Source of the DNA: Actinokineospora spheciospongiae
Lineage (GTDB): Bacteria > Actinomycetota > Actinomycetes > Mycobacteriales > Pseudonocardiaceae
Assembly: GCF_000564855.1 (NCBI RefSeq)
Contig: NZ_AYXG01000102.1
Location: forward strand, 1-46,892
Length of the DNA: 46,892 bases
Direction: 5' to 3'
This document shows, one piece after another, positions 16,643 to 25,258 of the stretch. The translations under genes were made by a program, and so were the position numbers. The first letter of the stretch is position 1, and every line of letters begins with the position of its first letter. Under the pieces are notes generated by a model. That model worked only from the letters and a program-made list of their open reading frames with translations, was not told where the DNA came from and did no database searches.

Positions 16643-17001
16643 TGAGCAGCACCTACGTGATCGGCCTGATCGGCAGCGTGCTGGTGCTCGCGGGCATCGT
16701 GGAGATGCTGCGCAGGCGCCAGCTCAGCGAGAAGTACGCCGTGCTGTGGCTGGTGGTCGGCCTGCTGCTGCTGGTCTTCACCATCTTCCCCGGCACGCTG
16801 TCGTCGATCGCCGCGCTGATCGGGGTCGCGATCCCGACCAACCTGCTGTTCTTCGTCGGGCTGATCTTCCTGACCGGCGTCGGCCTGCACCTGTCCTGGG
16901 AGCTGTCGCGGCTGGAGGACGAGACGCGCAAGCTCGCCGAGGACCTGGCCATCCTGCGGCTCGACGTCGAGCAGCAGCGCCAGGACCGGATCGAACCGTG
17001 A
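16642..17001 (+). CDS. DUF2304 membrane protein
   Basis: 119-residue protein with three membrane helices (about 3-23, 33-53 and 64-88) and a charged, coiled-coil C-terminus (SRLEDETRKLAEDLAILRLD). The helix-1 motif LRRRQLSEKYAVLWL is the DUF2304 signature. Such genes usually follow a polyprenyl-phosphate glycosyltransferase, as here with a 1-base stop/start overlap, and may hold the enzyme at the membrane or help the donor cross it. That role is inferred from neighbourhood. The downstream glycosyltransferase also overlaps (GTGA). Confidence 0.9.
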   Translation: MSSTYVIGLIGSVLVLAGIVEMLRRRQLSEKYAVLWLVVGLLLLVFTIFPGTLSSIAALIGVAIPTNLLFFVGLIFLTGVGLHLSWELSRLEDETRKLAEDLAILRLDVEQQRQDRIEP

Positions 17002-17921
17002 CCGGCTCGGCGAGCCCGGTGATCGGCAGCCCGATGATCGACATCGTGATGCCGTACTACGGCGACGTGGCCCTCATGCAGGCCGCCGTGCGCAGCGTGC
17101 TGGCCCAGGACGACCCGAACTGGCGGCTGACCGTCGTCGACGACGGCACCGCAGAGGGCGTGCCGGAGTGGTTCGCGGGCCTCGGCGACGACCGGGTGCG
17201 CTACCAGCGCAACGAGGTCAACCTGGGTGTCACCGGCAACTTCAACAAGTGCCTGGCCCTGGCCGAGCACGAGCGCGTGGTCATCCTCGGCTGCGACGAC
17301 CTGCTGCTGCCCAACTACGTCGGCCTGGTCCGCGCCGTGCACGCCGAACACCCGGGCGCGGGCATCATCCAGCCCGGCGTGCGGGTCATCGACGGCTCCG
17401 GGGCGGAGATCCGCACCCTGGTCGACGAGGCCAAGCGCCGGGTCTACGCGCCCAAGGTGCGCGGGCGCCTCCTGCTCAGCGGCGAGGACCTCGCGGTCAG
17501 CCTGCTGCGCGGGGACTGGCTGTACTTCCCGTCGCTGTGCTGGAAGACCGAGGCCATCCAGGCGGTCGGCTTCCCCGAGCACCTCAAGGTCATCCAGGAC
17601 CTGGCGCTGCTGGTGGAGCTGGTGCGCCGCGGCGAGAGCCTGGTCGTGGACGAGACCACCGCCTTCTGCTACCGCAGGCACGCGAGCAGCGAGTCGTCGT
17701 GGTCGGCCGCCGACGGCTCCCGGTTCACCGAGGCGGGCCGGTTCTTCACCGACACCGCCGACCGGATGGCCGAGCACGGCTGGCCGAGGGCGGCCGGGGT
17801 GGCCCGCAGGCACGTGTCGTCGCGGATCTTCGCCCTGACGATGCTGCCGCAGGCCCTGCGCCAGCGGGCCGGTGTCGGCCCGCTCACCAGGCACGTCTTC
17901 GGGTCCGGCCGCCGCCCCTGA
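16998..17921 (+). CDS. Family 2 glycosyltransferase
   Basis: 307-residue GT-A glycosyltransferase. MIDIVMPYYGDVALMQAAVR opens the domain, followed by VVDDGT, NLGVTGNFNKCLALA and ILGCDDLLLPNY (DD pair near 110). KVIQDLALLVELVRRGESLV in the C-terminal half is typical of acceptor-side helices. It probably adds a sugar to a lipid-linked glycan in the cytoplasm; donor and linkage are unknown. GTG overlaps the DUF2304 stop. An ATG-initiated form would begin at residue 13, but coupling favours the GTG. Confidence 0.88.
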   Translation: MTGSASPVIGSPMIDIVMPYYGDVALMQAAVRSVLAQDDPNWRLTVVDDGTAEGVPEWFAGLGDDRVRYQRNEVNLGVTGNFNKCLALAEHERVVILGCDDLLLPNYVGLVRAVHAEHPGAGIIQPGVRVIDGSGAEIRTLVDEAKRRVYAPKVRGRLLLSGEDLAVSLLRGDWLYFPSLCWKTEAIQAVGFPEHLKVIQDLALLVELVRRGESLVVDETTAFCYRRHASSESSWSAADGSRFTEAGRFFTDTADRMAEHGWPRAAGVARRHVSSRIFALTMLPQALRQRAGVGPLTRHVFGSGRRP

Positions 17922-17974
17922 ACGATCCGAGGGGCGGTGTGACCCCCTTCTCAGCATCGGCTACCGTTTTGCGG

Positions 17975-18580
17975 GTGGCATCCCCGGAATCGACTGACGG
18001 CCAGGAGTACACCGACCGCCTGGCGCGGCTCGAAGGTCCCCGCTGGAAGCAGGTCCTGGACGTCCAGGCCCCCTACCGCTGGAACGTGCGGCGCCTGTTC
18101 GGCGAACGGGAAGTGCTCGACGTCGGCTGCGGCATCGGCCGCAACCTCGGGCACCTCGCGCCGCACGGCGTCGGCGTCGACCACAACGAGCACTCGGTGC
18201 AGGTGTGCCGCGACCGCGGCCTGACCGCGTTCACCACCGCCGAGTTCTTCGACACCGAGTACGCGACCAAGGGCCGCTACGGCGGGATGCTGGCCGCACA
18301 CCTGGTCGAGCACATGCCCAGGGAGCAGGCGGTGGAGGTGCTGCGCGGCTACCTGCCCTACCTCGCCCCCGGCGCGAAGGTCGTGCTGATCTGCCCGCAG
18401 GAGAAGGGCTACACCACCGACAGCACGCACGTGGCGTTCACCGACTTCGACGGCCTCGCCGACGTCGCGACGCAGCTCGGCCTCGACGTCGACCGCCGCA
18501 TCTCCTTCCCGCTGCCGCGCGCGGCGGGCAAGGTGTTCCCGTACAACGAGTTCGTGCTCGTGGCGACCACACCGCACTGA
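17975..18580 (+). CDS. SAM-dependent methyltransferase, class I
   Basis: 201-residue Rossmann-fold methyltransferase. SAM-binding motif I is EVLDVGCGIGRNLGHL (about 48-63), followed by the acidic end of strand 2 (GVGVDHNEHS). GMLAAHLVEHMPREQAVEVL and VVLICPQEKGYTTDSTHV complete the pattern of Methyltransf_11/25 proteins. The substrate is unknown; between glycosyltransferases it may methylate a sugar or lipid intermediate. GTG start at 17975. The gap of 53 bp from the upstream gene is wider than in the rest of the run. Confidence 0.88.
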   Translation: MASPESTDGQEYTDRLARLEGPRWKQVLDVQAPYRWNVRRLFGEREVLDVGCGIGRNLGHLAPHGVGVDHNEHSVQVCRDRGLTAFTTAEFFDTEYATKGRYGGMLAAHLVEHMPREQAVEVLRGYLPYLAPGAKVVLICPQEKGYTTDSTHVAFTDFDGLADVATQLGLDVDRRISFPLPRAAGKVFPYNEFVLVATTPH

Positions 18581-18651
18581 CCCGCGACCCGGCGAAAAAA
18601 AACCGGTTCGAAAGAAGTAGCGCCGGACCCCCTCCACTCGATACGAAGACC

Positions 18652-18673
18652 GCGGCAGGAATGAGCCTGCCGC
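18652..18673 (+). promoter_or_regulatory. Leader hairpin before the repeat protein gene
   Basis: GCGGCAGG and CCTGCCGC (8 bp perfect, 6-nt loop) lie 37 nt before the TTG start. It may be a leader structure or a weak terminator of the methyltransferase transcript. An A-rich run (18596-18603) precedes it. Confidence 0.3.
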
Positions 18674-18709
18674 ACTGGGGCTTCATCAAGTGAACAACTG
18701 GGGTACTTC

Positions 18710-20017
18710 TTGCGAATCACAACAGCAGCGGTCCGCCGCGCCCTGACGGCGGCCACCGCCTCGGTGGCACTGGCGGCCCTCGTCGCGCCCGGCACGGCAG
18801 CCGCGGGACCGCGCAGCTCCGCCGACCCGACTCCGCCGACGGCGCAGGGGCGCTCCGCCGACGCGGACCCCGCCGAGGCACCCGAGATGGCCGACGTGGC
18901 CGCGCGGGCCGCCGCCGGTGACGGCGCGACCTTCACCCCGATCAACCCGGTCCGGGTGCTCGACACCCGGGAGGCCATCGGCGTCCCCGGCCACGTGCCG
19001 GTCGGTCCCGGCGGCACGGTCACGCTCAACCTGAGCAACGCGGTCCCCGCCAACGCGATCTCCGTGGTGCTGAACGTGACCGGCGTGACGGGCAACTCCG
19101 GCACCTACATCACGGCCTACCCGGCGGGTTACGACAGGCCGGACTCGTCGAACGTGAACCTGGTCCCGAACTCCGCCCGGTCCAACGCCGTGACGGTGCT
19201 GCTGGGTTCGACGGGCGCGGTCAACCTCTTCAACTTCCTCGGCGACACCCACATCGTCGCTGACCTGGCCGGGTACTACCAGTACGGCTCCGGGTCGCTG
19301 TACAACGCGAAGACCCCGCTGCGCATCCTCGACACCCGCAACAACGGCGGTCCGATCGGCCAGCGCGGCACCCGCGCGCTGCGCGTGCGCGACTTCGTCC
19401 CCGCCACCGCCGACGCCGTGGTGCTCAACCTGACCGGTGTCACCCCGACGATCGGCACCTACGTCACCGCCTACCCGGGCGGCGCCGCGAAGCCGGAGGT
19501 GTCCAGCCTCAACCTGGTCCCCGGGCAGGTGGCGCCGAACCTGGTGACGGTGCCGATCGGCAAGGACGGCAACGTCAACCTGTACAACCACAACGGTTCC
19601 GTGCACCTGGTCGCCGACCTGGCCGGGTACTACGACACCCAGTCCGGTGCGGAGTTCTACCCGAGCGACCCGTTCCGGCTGGTCGACACCCGGACCGATC
19701 CCGACCTGGGGCTCGTCGGCCCCGACGAGTACGTGTACTTCCCGCTCGGCGACGTCTTCGGCGGCTTCACCGCGATGATGTTCAACCTGACCGGCACCGA
19801 GCCGTCCGCGGGGACCTACCTGACCGCGTACCCGCTGAACCGGGGCATCCCGTTCGCGTCGAACCTGAACCTCGCACCGGGTGAGACGGCGGCGAACCTG
19901 ACCATCACGGCGTTCGACAGCGACACCACCATCGCCGTGTCCAACCGCTACGGCTACTCCCACATGCTCTGGGACTTCGCGGGCGCCTTCGGCCCGATCG
20001 TCTCCGCGAGCAGTTGA
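18710..20017 (+). CDS. Secreted three-repeat beta protein in a glycan locus
   Basis: 435-residue exported protein. Sec signal peptide (residues 1-32, AxA site at GTAAAG) is followed by a linker of about 40 residues, then three tandem repeats of about 120 residues. Each begins with an LDTR motif (VRVLDTR 81-87, LRILDTR 204-210, FRLVDTR 322-328), continues with NLTGV/NVTGV, GTYxTAYP and NLNLxPG, and the first two end VADLAGYY. The third is more diverged. No catalytic motif, cysteines or cell-wall sorting signal were seen. It could be a surface lectin or structural coat protein; function is unknown. TTG start at 18710; no better in-frame start is near. Confidence 0.8.
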   Translation: MRITTAAVRRALTAATASVALAALVAPGTAAAGPRSSADPTPPTAQGRSADADPAEAPEMADVAARAAAGDGATFTPINPVRVLDTREAIGVPGHVPVGPGGTVTLNLSNAVPANAISVVLNVTGVTGNSGTYITAYPAGYDRPDSSNVNLVPNSARSNAVTVLLGSTGAVNLFNFLGDTHIVADLAGYYQYGSGSLYNAKTPLRILDTRNNGGPIGQRGTRALRVRDFVPATADAVVLNLTGVTPTIGTYVTAYPGGAAKPEVSSLNLVPGQVAPNLVTVPIGKDGNVNLYNHNGSVHLVADLAGYYDTQSGAEFYPSDPFRLVDTRTDPDLGLVGPDEYVYFPLGDVFGGFTAMMFNLTGTEPSAGTYLTAYPLNRGIPFASNLNLAPGETAANLTITAFDSDTTIAVSNRYGYSHMLWDFAGAFGPIVSASS

Positions 20018-20051
20018 TCACCCCGCCCGGGCGACCGGGCTGAGCGCACGG

Positions 20052-20085
20052 GCCAGGCCCGGGACCACCGAGTCCCGGGCCTGGC
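20052..20085 (+). terminator. Terminator after the three-repeat protein
   Basis: Perfect 14-bp stem (GCCAGGCCCGGGAC with its complement) and a 6-nt loop, followed by TCGTTCC, 34 nt after the stop. It splits the locus into at least two transcripts. Confidence 0.8.
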
Positions 20086-20244
20086 TCGTTCCGGTGATCC
20101 ACTATGGTGCGGCCGGGCGCGGCCCCCGCGCGAGCCGAACCCGTGCCCCACGGGCACCGGCGGCCCACGCGCGAACTAGCCTGAGGCCCGCCCGCCACCA
20201 ACCAGGAGCGACCCCGGACCACGTGCGGAGCGGGGCTCTGGAGG

Positions 20245-22206
20245 ATGACAACGATGACCGGAACGCACCTGCTCTCGATCGGCGTCCTGGGGGCACTGCT
20301 GCTCCTCCCGGGTCTGCTCGTGGGCCTGGCGGCGGGCTTGCGCGGGTGGGTGCTGTTCGGTGCCGCCCCGGTGGCCACCTACGGCGTCATCGGCGTCTTC
20401 TCGCCCTACTTCCCCGGACTGCTGCCGCGCTGGTCGGTGTGGGCGCTGCTGCTGGGCACGGTGATCGCGGCGGCCCTGCTCCTGGCCGTGCGCTGGGCGG
20501 CCCACCGCTGGTACGGCCGGTTCCAGGAGCCGATCGTGATGCCCTCGGTGTGGCGCTGGCAGCACCACGTGGCCGTGGCCGCGGCGGTGGCCGTGGCCGC
20601 GGGCGTCGGCCTGCTGGTCACCTACCGGGCCACCGGCGCGTTCACCGGAATCCACCAGTTCTGGGACGCGATGTTCCACGTCAACGCCACCCGCTTCATC
20701 GCCGACTCCGGGCAGTCGGCACCGGGCGCGCTGCGGGTCATCAACGCACCGGACAACCCGGACTTCTACTACCCGAACGCCTACCACGTGCTCCAGGCGA
20801 CCGTGGTCCAGATCACCGGCCAGCCCATCCCGGACACGCTGAACATCGGCGGCGGCGCCTTCGCGGCCACCCTGTCGCTCGGGATGGCCGCCCTGGTGCG
20901 GGTGACCAGCGGGCGGCCCGCCCTGGCCACGACGACGGCGCTGGTCTCCTGCGCGGTGTCCTCCTTCCCCGCCGGGCTCCAGTTCTTCGGTCCGCTGTGG
21001 CCGTTCGCCGCGGGCATCACGGTCATCCCGTCGTTCCTGGCGCTGTTCACCGTCGCCGTCCGCAGCCGCGCGCTGAGCGCGCTGGTGCTGACCGCGCTCG
21101 GCACGATCGGGTTGGCCGCCCTGCACCCGAGCGCCGCCATCGCCGCCGCCGTCTACGGCGTCGGCTTCCTGCTGTTCCGCTGGGTCGCGGCGCGCAAGGT
21201 GCCGCTGCGCGAACTCGGCGCGCTGGCCATCACCGGTGCCGTCGCCGCGGTCTACGTGCTGCCGCAGTTGGTCGCCGCCGCCCGGTCGGCGGGCAACGCC
21301 ACGGTGTCCTGGCCGACCGTCGCCGCCCCCGGACCGGCCTTCGGCGGCGTGTTCTTCCTGAACTTCGACGTGCCGTACCCGCAGTGGTGGCTGGTGCTGC
21401 CGATGCTGGTCGGCCTGTTCTCGGTCAAGAAGCTGGTCGGGCTGCGCTGGATGCTGTTCGGCGGCGCGTTCTTCACCCTGCTGTTCGTGGTCGCGGCCAG
21501 CTACAAGGGCTTCCTCGTCCGGCTGCTGACCGACCCGTGGTGGAACGACGTGTGGCGCTTCGCCGGGCTCGTCGCGCTCGCCCAGGTCGTCCTGATCGGC
21601 TCCGGGCTGGTCGTCATCCGCGACGCCGCCCTGCGCGGGCTGTCCGGGTTCCGCGCCGGGCTCGCCGACGCGCGCGGTGTCCGGGTCGGCGCGCTGGCCG
21701 TCGTCGTGCTGCTGCTGGTCGTGCTCACCCAGGGGTTCTACCGCGACCTCAACCGCAAGGTCATCAACGCCGCCTACGGCAACGGGCCCACGGTCAGCGA
21801 GCTGGAGCGCGCGGCCATGGACGAACTGCGGACCGAGGTCCCACCGGGCGAGCTGGTGATGAACGACCCGCTCGACGGCTCGCCGTGGATGTGGGCCCTC
21901 AACGGCGTCCGACCGGTGTTCGGCCACGCGCTCGACCCGGCGGCCGACTTCAAGGTCATCGGGCCGGACCGGGTCGCGCTGTTCGACCACTTCGACGAAC
22001 TCGACACCGACGAGGGCATCCAGGACATCGTCCGGCGCCAGCGCATCACCCACGTCTACATCGGCGAGGGCTTCGCCACCCCGACCAGCGAGCGCGCCCC
22101 CGGGATGGACGACCTGGCCTCGGTCCGGTCGCTGGAACTGGTCTTCTCGAACCCGGGCGCGCGGATCTACCGGGTGGTGCTGCCCGACGGGACCACCCCC
22201 GGGTGA
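20245..22206 (+). CDS. Large DUF6541-type membrane protein, probable glycosyltransferase-like
   Basis: 653-residue integral membrane protein with about 12 helices through residue 500 and a soluble C-terminal region of about 150 residues (DLNRKVINAAYGNGPTVSEL onward). Motifs NATRFIADSG and DFYYPNAYHVLQATVVQITG in the first large loop resemble the acidic/His loop of polyprenyl-sugar-using GT-C enzymes. Actinobacterial DUF6541 proteins of this length, including the M. tuberculosis Rv3779 type, sit in cell-wall glycan loci. Assignment to DUF6541 is from length and layout and was not searched. Start: ATG at 20245 after GGAGG, with a second ATG three codons later. Confidence 0.75.
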   Translation: MTTMTGTHLLSIGVLGALLLLPGLLVGLAAGLRGWVLFGAAPVATYGVIGVFSPYFPGLLPRWSVWALLLGTVIAAALLLAVRWAAHRWYGRFQEPIVMPSVWRWQHHVAVAAAVAVAAGVGLLVTYRATGAFTGIHQFWDAMFHVNATRFIADSGQSAPGALRVINAPDNPDFYYPNAYHVLQATVVQITGQPIPDTLNIGGGAFAATLSLGMAALVRVTSGRPALATTTALVSCAVSSFPAGLQFFGPLWPFAAGITVIPSFLALFTVAVRSRALSALVLTALGTIGLAALHPSAAIAAAVYGVGFLLFRWVAARKVPLRELGALAITGAVAAVYVLPQLVAAARSAGNATVSWPTVAAPGPAFGGVFFLNFDVPYPQWWLVLPMLVGLFSVKKLVGLRWMLFGGAFFTLLFVVAASYKGFLVRLLTDPWWNDVWRFAGLVALAQVVLIGSGLVVIRDAALRGLSGFRAGLADARGVRVGALAVVVLLLVVLTQGFYRDLNRKVINAAYGNGPTVSELERAAMDELRTEVPPGELVMNDPLDGSPWMWALNGVRPVFGHALDPAADFKVIGPDRVALFDHFDELDTDEGIQDIVRRQRITHVYIGEGFATPTSERAPGMDDLASVRSLELVFSNPGARIYRVVLPDGTTPG

Positions 22207-22303
22207 TCGACAGTCACGCCACCCCCGGGTGGGTGAAGGCTCGCGGGTAGCATCACCGTGCCCAGGCTCCCGAGTTGAGCGCCCGACCGACCCCTCGAGA
22301 GAC

Positions 22304-23947
22304 GTGACCGAAAAGCCTGAGATCCACACGCATAGCCAGACGTTCGACGTCCTCGACGAGAGCGGCGTCGGGCTCACTGGCGGTGAGAGCCTGCTCGACG
22401 AGCGCGAGCGGGCCCTCGTGGTCGGCGCGGCGAACTTCCACGCGCTGACCAGGCCGGGCCAGACCATCCGGTTCACGGTGCTGCGCGGACCGCAGGGCAG
22501 CCTGCCGTCGCTGACCGACCGCGAGACCGGGGCGATCGAGTGGGAGGACGACCGCGAGGTCGTCGGCTCGGTCGTCTTCCGCAGCCTCGTGCACACCACG
22601 GTCGCCGCCGTCGACGCCGACGGCCTGGTCGACCTGGTCGTCGACGTGGGCGGCTCGGAGCAGACCGCCTCGGCCTACCACCAGCTCCCCGGCCTCGCGG
22701 GCGCGCTGCGCCGGGCCGTGCGGTTCACCGTCCCGGTCCAGTTCGACGCGCTGCGCCAGTACCGCACCGACCTGGTCGAGAAGCGGTACCGCGCGCGCGA
22801 CGTGCCGCGCAAGGCCGGGGTGCGGATCGCCCGCGGCGCCTCCGCCACCGACCAGGGCCGGACCCCGGCGGTGCTGTTCGGCATCCACTGGCTCGAACTC
22901 GGCGGCGCCGAGCGCTGGGCGGTGGAGACGGTGCAGCTCGCCAAGGACGCGGGCCTGACCCCGGTCATCATCACCGACCGCCCCTCGGGCCACCCGTGGA
23001 TCACCCGGCCGGAGTTCGACGGCGCCGTGGTGGTCCCGCTGACCCTCCCGCTGACGCCGGACCACGAGTCCATGCTGCTCAACGGCATCATGGCCAACTA
23101 CGACGTGCGCGGCGTGCACGTGCACCACTGCACCTGGCTCTACGAGCGGCTGCCCTGGCTCAAGGCCATCCGCCCGGACATCCCGGTGGTGGACTCGCTG
23201 CACATCCTGGAGTGGCGCACCGGCGGCTTCGTCGACATCTCGGTCCGGGTGTCCAACGTCGTCGACCGCCACCACGTCATCTCCCCGCAGCTACGCGACT
23301 ACCTCATCGGCAAGCAGGGCATCCCGGCCGAGAAGGTGGCCCTGGCCACGCTGGCGAACCTGACCGCCGCGGCCGACCAGCCCGCCAAGGCCGTGGCCGC
23401 GGACAAGCCGTTCACCGTGGCCTTCGTCGGCCGGTTCACCCAGCAGAAGCGCCCGTACCTGTTCCTCAAGCTCGCCGCCGAGCTGAAGGACTCCGCCCCC
23501 GGGCCCGTCCGCTTCGTCATGCACGGCGACGGCGAGCTGTCCGGCGAGGTCCACGGCCTGCGCGGGCGCCTGGGCCTGTCCGAGGCGCTGGAGCTGCGCG
23601 GTCCGGACCGCGACGTCTCCGACACCCTGGCCGAGGCCGACGTGCTGGTCATCTCCTCCGACAACGAGGGGTTGACGCTGACCTCGTTCGAGGCGTCCGC
23701 GGCGGGCATCCCGGTGGTCTCCACCGACGTCGGCTCGCAGGCCTCGCTCATCGCCGACGGCCTGCTCTGCCCGCGCCACCCCTACCCGTTCATTCGCACG
23801 GCCGCCGCCCGGATCGGCACCATGATGGACTCGCCCGAGCAGCGGGAGCGCTGGCTGGTCGAGCAGCGGAGGAAGTCCGCCGCGTTCGCCGCCCTGCCCG
23901 ACGCCCGGTCCTGGGTCCGCGACCTGTACCGAGGATGGAATTCGTGA
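22304..23947 (+). CDS. Family 4 glycosyltransferase with a long N-terminal domain
   Basis: 547 residues, longer than the usual 380 for GT4. Residues 1-185 form an extra domain (DESGVGLTGGESLLDERERA, then TVPVQFDALRQYRTDLVEKR) with no motif I recognise. A GT-B glycosyltransferase follows: GIHWLELGGAERWAVETVQL (about 194-213), FVGRFTQQKRPYLFLKLA, HGDGELSGEV, and the donor-binding DNEGLTLTSFEASAAGIPVV near 455-474. It probably transfers a sugar from a nucleotide donor with retention. GTG start. Its stop overlaps the next gene's start (GTGA). Confidence 0.9.
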   Translation: MTEKPEIHTHSQTFDVLDESGVGLTGGESLLDERERALVVGAANFHALTRPGQTIRFTVLRGPQGSLPSLTDRETGAIEWEDDREVVGSVVFRSLVHTTVAAVDADGLVDLVVDVGGSEQTASAYHQLPGLAGALRRAVRFTVPVQFDALRQYRTDLVEKRYRARDVPRKAGVRIARGASATDQGRTPAVLFGIHWLELGGAERWAVETVQLAKDAGLTPVIITDRPSGHPWITRPEFDGAVVVPLTLPLTPDHESMLLNGIMANYDVRGVHVHHCTWLYERLPWLKAIRPDIPVVDSLHILEWRTGGFVDISVRVSNVVDRHHVISPQLRDYLIGKQGIPAEKVALATLANLTAAADQPAKAVAADKPFTVAFVGRFTQQKRPYLFLKLAAELKDSAPGPVRFVMHGDGELSGEVHGLRGRLGLSEALELRGPDRDVSDTLAEADVLVISSDNEGLTLTSFEASAAGIPVVSTDVGSQASLIADGLLCPRHPYPFIRTAAARIGTMMDSPEQRERWLVEQRRKSAAFAALPDARSWVRDLYRGWNS

Positions 23948-24849
23948 ACACCGCCGTCGCCGCCGTGATCGTCACCTACAACCGCAAGGCGAAGCTGCCG
24001 AAGGTCCTCGACCACGTGCTCGGCCAGTCCGCGCGGCCGCAGTGGGTGGTCGTGGTGGACAACGCCTCCACCGACGGCACCGCCGAGGTCGTGGCCGACT
24101 ACGCCGCGCGCGACGACCGCGTGGTGGTGGTCTCCCTGGACGAGAACACCGGCGGCGCGGGCGGCTTCGCCACCGGCATGGCCCGCGGCTACGAACTGGG
24201 CGCCGACTTCGTCTGGATCATGGACGACGACTGCTACCCGGACGAGCACGCGCTGGAGGAGCTGGTCAACGGCCACGCCAAGGCCGAGTCCACCCTGGGC
24301 ACCCAGGTCCCGTACGCCTGCTCGCTGGTCAAGTTCATCGACGGCAGCATCTGCGAGATGAACAACCCGGGCACCACCTGGGACTGGGGCAGGCTCATCT
24401 CCAAGGGCCAGCAGACGGTCATGGTCACCCACTGCTCGTTCGTCTCGGTGCTGTTCCCGCGCTGGGTCCTCACCAAGCACGGCCTGCCGCTGCGCGAGTA
24501 CTTCATCTGGTTCGACGACCAGGAGTACACGCTGCGCATCACCAAGGACGCCCCCGGCGTGCAGGTCCTCACCAGCGTCGCCGTGCACGACATGGGCGTC
24601 AACCGGGGCGTGAACTTCGGCGACGTCACCGCGGCCAACATCTGGAAGTTCGAGTACGGCGCCCGCAACGAGGCGTCCTACCGGCTGCACCGGGAGAACC
24701 CGGTGGCGTTCGGCAAGTTCGTGCTGCGGCTGTTCCAGGGCCTGCGCGGCGGCCGCGTGGCGTGGCCGCTGCGCGTGCGGCTGTTCAAGAAGGTCGTCGA
24801 GGGCGTCCGCTTCAACCCCCAGCCGGAGTTCCCCCGCTCCGTGCTGTGA
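23944..24849 (+). CDS. GlfT1-like family 2 glycosyltransferase
   Basis: 301-residue GT-A enzyme. AAVIVTYNRKAKLPKVLDHV opens the domain, followed by VVVDNASTDGT, ENTGGAGGFATGMARGYELG and WIMDDDCYPDE (metal-binding DDD). The GGAGGF segment and D-D-D are shared with GlfT1 at 40054-40962, so a galactofuranosyl- or rhamnosyl-type transfer is plausible; identity with GlfT1 is not claimed. Start: GTG at 23944 overlaps the previous stop and has GAGG 9 nt upstream. ATG at 23935 is an alternative with poor ribosome-site spacing. Two terminator hairpins follow. Confidence 0.88.
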   Translation: MNTAVAAVIVTYNRKAKLPKVLDHVLGQSARPQWVVVVDNASTDGTAEVVADYAARDDRVVVVSLDENTGGAGGFATGMARGYELGADFVWIMDDDCYPDEHALEELVNGHAKAESTLGTQVPYACSLVKFIDGSICEMNNPGTTWDWGRLISKGQQTVMVTHCSFVSVLFPRWVLTKHGLPLREYFIWFDDQEYTLRITKDAPGVQVLTSVAVHDMGVNRGVNFGDVTAANIWKFEYGARNEASYRLHRENPVAFGKFVLRLFQGLRGGRVAWPLRVRLFKKVVEGVRFNPQPEFPRSVL

Positions 24850-24865
24850 GCCCCGCTGCGCGTCC

Positions 24866-24898
24866 CTGAGCCGTCCGGAGTCCCTCCGGGCGGCTCAG
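24866..24898 (+). terminator. Terminator after the glycosyltransferase operon
   Basis: 15-bp stem with one G-U pair (CTGAGCCGTCCGGAG with CTCCGGGCGGCTCAG), 3-nt loop, 16 nt after the stop. It ends the co-directional glycan locus. Confidence 0.75.
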
Positions 24899-24934
24899 TG
24901 CGTTCCGGGGCCGTACGGGCGTGCTGGGCACGCG

Positions 24935-24970
24935 GAAAGGGCCCGCTCCCCGAGGGGAACGGGCCCTTTC
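24935..24970 (-). terminator. Terminator of cspA, probably bidirectional
   Basis: GAAAGGGCCCGCTCCCC pairs with GGGGAACGGGCCCTTTC over 17 positions with one mismatch and a 2-nt loop, 34 nt past the cspA stop. The A/T-containing outer end gives a short U tract in either direction. Confidence 0.8.
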
Positions 24971-25004
24971 ACGAATGATCTACGAGGTCGTGAGACCTGT
25001 CAGA

Positions 25005-25208
25005 TCAGAGGCCGCGGACGCCGGTGGCCTGCGGGCCCTTCTGGCCCTGGCCGATCTCGAACTCCACGCGCTGGTTCTCGTCCAGGCTCTTGAAGCCGTT
25101 GCCCTGGATCTCCGAGTAGTGCACGAAGACATCCGCGCCGCCGCCGTCGGGCTGGATGAAGCCGAAGCCCTTCTCGGAGTTGAACCACTTGACTGTGCCC
25201 TGTGCCAC
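25005..25208 (-). CDS. cspA: Cold-shock domain protein
   Basis: 67-residue CspA-type single OB-fold protein. RNP1 is KGFGFIQ (about residues 13-19) and RNP2 is VFVHYS (about 28-33); [15 protein letters not shown] is the standard opening. It binds single-stranded RNA/DNA and acts as an RNA chaperone in the cytosol. GTG start with GAGGAG 8 nt upstream. The leader contains a 10-bp hairpin, and cspA leaders in other bacteria are temperature-sensing; whether this one is cannot be seen. A strong terminator follows. Confidence 0.97.
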   Translation of the reverse strand: MAQGTVKWFNSEKGFGFIQPDGGGADVFVHYSEIQGNGFKSLDENQRVEFEIGQGQKGPQATGVRGL

Positions 25209-25234
25209 GTCTATCTCCTCAACAGGTACCGCTG

Positions 25235-25258
25235 GGACTTGGGCGGGTGCCCAAGTCC
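25235..25258 (-). promoter_or_regulatory. Hairpin in the cspA leader
   Basis: Perfect 10-bp stem (GGACTTGGGC/GCCCAAGTCC) with a 4-nt loop, 26-50 nt upstream of the cspA start. It is placed where a leader structure could control translation or transcript stability. Confidence 0.45.

Noticed and set aside
20176-22599. 807-codon minus-strand frame
   Set aside because: Shadow of the DUF6541 and GT4 genes; composition dominated by Arg, Gln, Asp and Gly without recognisable domains.
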